The notes under the pieces were generated by a model. It was not told where the DNA came from. It saw nothing but the letters and a program-made list of their open reading frames with translations, and ran no database searches. From RGIG4608 sp964534905 (GTDB taxonomy: Bacteria; Bacillota; Clostridia; Oscillospirales; CAG-272), in NCBI GenBank assembly GCA_964534905.1, contig CAZHPZ010000045.1, positions 1 to 8,457 on the forward strand: DNA of 8,457 bases, given 5' to 3'. Positions within the stretch are counted from its first letter, which is position 1; every line of letters begins with the position of its first letter. A program made the position numbers and the translations under genes. Of the stretch, positions 5,041 through 8,457 are shown one piece after another.

Positions 5041-7785
5041 ATGCGGGAACTCGGTCAAAATCTTGATATGATAAAAGGAAAATCCGACGGCTCGGCGAGT
5101 CGCTTGTCACCCCTTGTCGGCTTGAACGACGAGCAGGTGCGGCGCTCGCAGCTGAAATACGGCAAAAACGAGATGACAAGAAAGAGGAAGAAATCGCTCC
5201 CGGAGGAGTTTTTGTCAAATCTCGGTGATCCGATAATCAGGGTGCTTTTGATTTCGCTTGCGGTGAACGTGCTCTTTACGTTCGGAAACATAGATTGGCT
5301 TGAGGTCGGCGGAATTGTGCTTGCAATAATTCTCGCAACGGGCATTTCGACCGTCTCGGAGCATTCGTCACGCGAGGCGTTTGAAAAGCTGAATTCAAGC
5401 GCGGCAAGGAGCACGGCAAGGGTACGCAGAAACGGCAAGACGGCGGAAATATCCGCGTCTGACGTCGCGGTCGGTGACATTTTGCTTCTCGGCTCCGGTG
5501 AGAAAATCGCGGCGGACGGTGTGCTTGTCTCGGGCGAGGTATCGCTTGATCAGTCCGCGCTTACCGGGGAGAGCAGGGAGGTGCGCAAGGTGCCCGTGGA
5601 CGGCGGAATAATCAAGCGCTTGTACGTGAGCTTGTCGGGGGACGAAACGCCAATCGGACAAGGTGAGCTTTCGGATCTGCGTATCGAGGGAGAGCTTTTG
5701 TCTCCATCGTCGCCGTCGTCCTGCCTTAAGGGTGCGGCGGTCTCGGGCGGTGAGGGCGAAATGCTTGTGCTTCGTGTGGGCGACGAGTCGTTTCTCGGAA
5801 CTGTTGTGAGCGAGCTTCAGGGCGAGGTGCGTGACAGTCCGCTAAAGGAGAGGCTCGCCCGCCTTGCGAAGCAGATAAGCGCTCTCGGCTACGGTGCGGC
5901 TGTGATTATCGCGCTTTTGAGTTTGTTTTCTTCGTTTGTGATAGAAAGCGATTTTTCGCGTGAGGTGATAATGTCAAAGCTCACAACCCCGACGTTTGTC
6001 GCCTCGGAGCTTTTGCACGCGCTGACTCTCGGACTTACCGTGGTTATAATGGCGGTTCCCGAGGGACTTCCTATGATGATTGCGGTCGTGCTTTCGTCGA
6101 ACGTCAAAAAAATGCTTGCCGATATGGTGCTCGTCCGCAAGAGTGCCGGAATCGAGGCGGCAGGCAGTATGAATATCCTCTTTACCGACAAAACCGGTAC
6201 TCTGACGCAGGGCAGAATGAGCGTGGAGGAGATAATTCTGCCGAGCGGCGAGCGTGTACGCTCCGCACATGAACTGAAAAAGCGCCATCCCGAGACTTTT
6301 GCCTCACTTTCGGAGAACGCAGTTTGCAATTCATCGGCGGAGTATTCGAGACGAGGCACAGTCGGCGGAAACGCGACCGAAAGGGCACTTTTGACCTTTG
6401 TCAGAGGAAAGAGGGAAAGAAATAGCGGCGCAGTTGTCCGCAGACTGCCGTTCGACAGCAAAAATAAATATTCTCTTGCCGTGCTTGAGAGTGCGACGTA
6501 TATAAAAGGAGCTCCCGAGATACTTTTGCCGTTTGCCGCGGACGGCTCCGAGGCATATGCGTTTGAGCGCGAGATAGCGCGTGCGCAGTCCGAGGGCAAA
6601 AGGGTGATTGTTGCCTGTGAGGGCATAAAAAAGCCGGAGAACGCCGAAATACCCCCTCTTGCGATAACCTGTGCGGTCGTGCTTTCGGATGCGATAAAAA
6701 GAGAAGCGGCGGGCTCTGTGCAAGCGCTCGGCGAGGCGGGCGTCGGAGTCGTTATGATAACGGGAGACGGGCTCCTGACTGCTAAAAGCGTGGGGCAGCG
6801 TCTCGGCATAGTGAATCAGAGGAGGGATCTTTGCATAGAGCACTCGGAACTTGAGAAAATGAGCGATGACGAGGCCGTCGGCATTCTGCCCCGCCTTGCC
6901 GTGCTTGCAAGGGCATTGCCGAGCGATAAAAGCAGGCTCGTGCGGCTTTCGCAGTCGCGCGGTCTCGTCGTCGGTATGACGGGGGACGGAATAAACGACG
7001 CACCTGCCCTGCGTGCTGCCGACGTCGGATTCGCTATGGGCAACGGCGACGAGATAGCCAAGGACGCAGGCAGTGTGGTCATACTTGATAATAATTTGTC
7101 GTCGATCGTAAAGGCGGTGCTCTATGGTAGAAATATTTTCAAAAGCATAAGAAAATTTCTTGTTTTTCAGCTGACAATGAATTTTTCCTCGGCGCTTGTC
7201 TGTATGATAGGTCCCCTTGTCGGAGTTGAGTCACCTATAACGGTCACACAAATGCTTTGGGTAAATATGATTATGGATACGCTCGGCGGAATAGCGTTTG
7301 CGGGTGAGGCACCCGTTAAGCGCGCATTGCGCGAAAAGCCGAAACGGCGCGATGAGCCGATACTGAACGGATATATGGTGCACCAAATTATCGTATCGGG
7401 ATCCTTTTCTGTGCTTTTGTCGATATTTTTTCTCAAAAGCTCGTTATTTGTGTCGCATTTTCGCGGCGGAGAATGCTCGGAAACTCACCTCTCGGCCTTC
7501 TTTGCGCTTTTTATCTTTCTCGGAGTAATGCAATGCGTGAATTCGAGAACGGATAGACTGAATCTTTTCTCCGGAATGAGAAAAAATCCCGCATTTGTGC
7601 TTGTGATGTGCCTGATAACGGCGATACAGCTGTCGTTCGTGTATTTCGGCGGATCGGCGCTCCGCGCTTCACCCCTTAGCATAGATGAGCTTGCATTTAC
7701 AGTTGCGTGTGCAGCAAGCGCTGTTCCTTTTGAATTCGGGCGTAAGATGCTTTGGCGACTCACGGGACATACAACCGGGTTTTGA
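5041..7785 (+). CDS. Calcium-transporting P-type ATPase, PMCA-like (P2B)
   Basis: 914-aa membrane pump that couples ATP hydrolysis to export of Ca2+. ATG 5041 is preferred over TTG 5011 because GGAGG (5031-5035) lies 5 bases upstream. Order of parts: cation ATPase N-terminus; TM1-2 (about 64-105); actuator motif TGES (175-178); TM3 (about 281-300); TM4 with PEGLP (340-344); phosphorylation site DKTGT (D383); nucleotide-binding KGAPE (489-493); TGDG (574-577); hinge TGDGIND (647-653); TM5-6 (about 707-760) with N742 and D746; then C-terminal membrane segments to the end. E341, N742 and D746 match the single Ca2+ site of PMCA pumps, while the position of the SERCA TM5 glutamate is S717, so one Ca2+ per cycle is expected. 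The stretch between TGES and RVGD (245) is about 66 residues and Ser/Pro-rich, somewhat long. No clear consensus promoter is seen in 4945-5040. Ion specificity is inferred from motif class; Mn2+ is an alternative. Confidence 0.93.
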   Translation: MRELGQNLDMIKGKSDGSASRLSPLVGLNDEQVRRSQLKYGKNEMTRKRKKSLPEEFLSNLGDPIIRVLLISLAVNVLFTFGNIDWLEVGGIVLAIILATGISTVSEHSSREAFEKLNSSAARSTARVRRNGKTAEISASDVAVGDILLLGSGEKIAADGVLVSGEVSLDQSALTGESREVRKVPVDGGIIKRLYVSLSGDETPIGQGELSDLRIEGELLSPSSPSSCLKGAAVSGGEGEMLVLRVGDESFLGTVVSELQGEVRDSPLKERLARLAKQISALGYGAAVIIALLSLFSSFVIESDFSREVIMSKLTTPTFVASELLHALTLGLTVVIMAVPEGLPMMIAVVLSSNVKKMLADMVLVRKSAGIEAAGSMNILFTDKTGTLTQGRMSVEEIILPSGERVRSAHELKKRHPETFASLSENAVCNSSAEYSRRGTVGGNATERALLTFVRGKRERNSGAVVRRLPFDSKNKYSLAVLESATYIKGAPEILLPFAADGSEAYAFEREIARAQSEGKRVIVACEGIKKPENAEIPPLAITCAVVLSDAIKREAAGSVQALGEAGVGVVMITGDGLLTAKSVGQRLGIVNQRRDLCIEHSELEKMSDDEAVGILPRLAVLARALPSDKSRLVRLSQSRGLVVGMTGDGINDAPALRAADVGFAMGNGDEIAKDAGSVVILDNNLSSIVKAVLYGRNIFKSIRKFLVFQLTMNFSSALVCMIGPLVGVESPITVTQMLWVNMIMDTLGGIAFAGEAPVKRALREKPKRRDEPILNGYMVHQIIVSGSFSVLLSIFFLKSSLFVSHFRGGECSETHLSAFFALFIFLGVMQCVNSRTDRLNLFSGMRKNPAFVLVMCLITAIQLSFVYFGGSALRASPLSIDELAFTVACAASAVPFEFGRKMLWRLTGHTTGF

Positions 7786-7893
7786 AATGGAAAAGTGTGT
7801 TGCTTGCATAAATGCTGCGACAAATTTATAGGCATGACTCGTCTGTGGGTCGGGCACTTTGTTCGCACAAACTCTGCAAAAAAAGTTTCGATC

Positions 7894-7911
7894 AAGCCTT
7901 TCCAAAGGCTT
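7894..7911. repeat. Short perfect hairpin downstream of the ATPase
   Basis: AAGCCTTT and AAAGGCTT are perfectly complementary around two bases. No T tract follows, so it is not a convincing terminator. It starts a run of hairpins that fills the non-coding space after the ATPase. Just before it, 7863-7880 resembles (inverted) the sequence at 3341-3356 next to an A repeat. Confidence 0.5.
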
Positions 7912-7954
7912 GCGCCCGCGCGGCGTGAGCGCAAAACGGCGTTTCTTTTTGAGA

Positions 7955-7990
7955 ACTTTTTCTTTGCGCCTATAGTGCCAAAGAAAAAGT
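7955..7990. repeat. Hairpin repeat D, copy 1
   Basis: ACTTTTTCTTTG (7955-7966) and CAAAGAAAAAGT (7979-7990) form a perfect 12-bp stem with a 12-base loop. It closely resembles the hairpin at 8101-8138 in stem sequence and loop length. Confidence 0.65.
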
Positions 7991-8100
7991 GGATAAGAGG
8001 TGAGTGTAAATAAAATCTCCGTAATGAAAACTTGTCCTACGTGGTTCTGTGTCGCAGGGCGTCTGTACGTTGATTTGATGTTTGTGATAATCGCTCATTC

Positions 8101-8138
8101 GCTTTTTCTTTTGAGAAAAAAGCCACAAAAGAAAAAGC
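8101..8138. repeat. Hairpin repeat D, copy 2
   Basis: GCTTTTTCTTTTG (8101-8113) and CAAAAGAAAAAGC (8126-8138) form a perfect 13-bp stem with a 12-base loop. With the copy at 7955-7990 it defines a small CTTTTTCTTT-stem repeat family in this intergenic region. Confidence 0.65.
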
Positions 8139-8199
8139 TTAGCAAAAAGAAAATGGCAATATGCGCTCATGCCGCGCGGGCAGTCACTTTTGAAAAAGT

Positions 8200-8220
8200 G
8201 CCACAAAACTTTTTTGTGGC
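8200..8220. repeat. Perfect 9-bp hairpin
   Basis: GCCACAAAA (8200-8208) and TTTTGTGGC (8212-8220) around CTT. A smaller CACTTTT/AAGTG-type hairpin lies just upstream (8185-8200). GCCACAAAA also appears in the loop region of the hairpin at 8101-8138, so the pieces are probably related. No coding sequence is credible in 7786-8252. Confidence 0.55.
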
Positions 8221-8252
8221 ATTGGCAAGCACGAACAACGTACATAGCCATT

Positions 8253-8303
8253 AGCCTTCTCCAGTGGGAGAAGGTGGCAGCCATGGGCTGACGGATGAGG
8301 TGT
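8253..8303 (+). repeat. Two-hairpin repeat, subfamily A, copy 4
   Basis: Stem 1 is CCTTCTCC-agtg-GGAGAAGG, then TGGC. Stem 2 is CAGCC (8278-8282) with GGCTG (8286-8290), then GAC and tail GGATGAGGTGT ending at 8303. The constant parts match copies 1-3 while stem 2 is different but fully paired, which is the clearest sign that its pairing is under selection. Confidence 0.8.
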
Positions 8304-8329
8304 TATAAAGCAAAAGATTTTTCCATAGC

Positions 8330-8359
8330 AATCGGCGGGAGTCAAGCCCCCGCCCTACA
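8330..8359 (+). repeat. Repeat motif C, copy 3
   Basis: aatcggcgggagtcaagccc continuing with ccgccctaca; GGCGGG pairs with CCCGCC. It follows A copy 4 by 27 bases, as the C copies at 162 and 3386 follow B copy 2 and A copy 3. Confidence 0.6.
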
Positions 8360-8436
8360 ATGGAATTAAGATTTGCAGGCCCGTTTAATGACAAAAGCTT
8401 TGTGCAAAATGCAATATAAAATTAACATAAAGAGGG

Positions 8437-8457
8437 CGCCTAATATACTATTAGGCG
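8437..8457. terminator. Probable terminator hairpin, cut by window end
   Basis: CGCCTAATA (8437-8445) and TATTAGGCG (8449-8457) pair perfectly around TAC. AAAGAGGG precedes the left arm, so the stem may continue past the last base and end in a T-rich tail. Which gene it would serve cannot be told; the ATPase ends 650 bases upstream. Confidence 0.5.

Noticed and set aside
7970..8284. 104-codon minus-strand frame and smaller plus-strand frames after the ATPase
   Set aside because: They cover hairpin repeats and the A4 repeat, and lack ribosome binding sites and recognisable domains.
2462..8359. CRISPR array
   Set aside because: Repeats are scattered, occur in both orientations and are irregularly spaced; no regular spacers or cas genes.

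Overview
The window looks like part of a metagenome-assembled genome from an uncultured gut Clostridia (Firmicutes; Oscillospiraceae/Ruminococcaceae-like). This rests on strong AGGAGG-type ribosome binding sites, TTGACA/TATAAT promoters, the protein families present, and intergenic spaces packed with short hairpin repeats. The taxon is an inference; there is no rRNA or marker gene. A 100-N scaffold gap lies at 2663-2762.

Layout. 1-362: repeat-rich non-coding DNA (two copies of a GC-rich double-hairpin repeat and one copy of a third motif), then AT-rich sequence. 363-2421: one strongly biased, probably very highly expressed gene for a 631-aa acidic, helical, N-terminally membrane-anchored or exported protein of unknown function. 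It has paired palindromes and a promoter upstream and a textbook terminator downstream. 2462-3345: a DUF559 (Vsr/PD-(D/E)XK-like) nuclease gene split by the assembly gap and bracketed by copies of a two-hairpin repeat; the end of one copy supplies the gene's ribosome binding site. 3346-3611: more repeat pieces and two terminator hairpins. 3612-4085 (-): a SLOG/YpsA-like gene with its own consensus promoter. 4086-4427: non-coding, with four DnaA-box-like 9-mers on one strand. 4428-4895 (-): a small putative helix-turn-helix protein starting at TTG, driven by a perfect TTGACA-16-TATAAT promoter with a very short leader. 5041-7785 (+): a full-length P2B/PMCA-type calcium P-type ATPase, transcribed divergently. 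7786-8457: 670 bases without a gene, made of hairpins and repeats, ending in half of a probable terminator.

How the parts relate. The four intact genes appear to be single-gene transcription units, and nothing shows them working in one pathway. The ATPase would export Ca2+ from the cytoplasm; the divergent helix-turn-helix gene is a neighbour but no regulatory link is shown. The most unusual content is the intergenic repeat system. Several subfamilies share one architecture (constant stem 1, covarying stem 2, conserved tail), they occur as direct and inverted pairs, and they are tied to a small nuclease gene. This suggests a non-autonomous or nuclease-associated mobile repeat whose mechanism cannot be read from the sequence alone.
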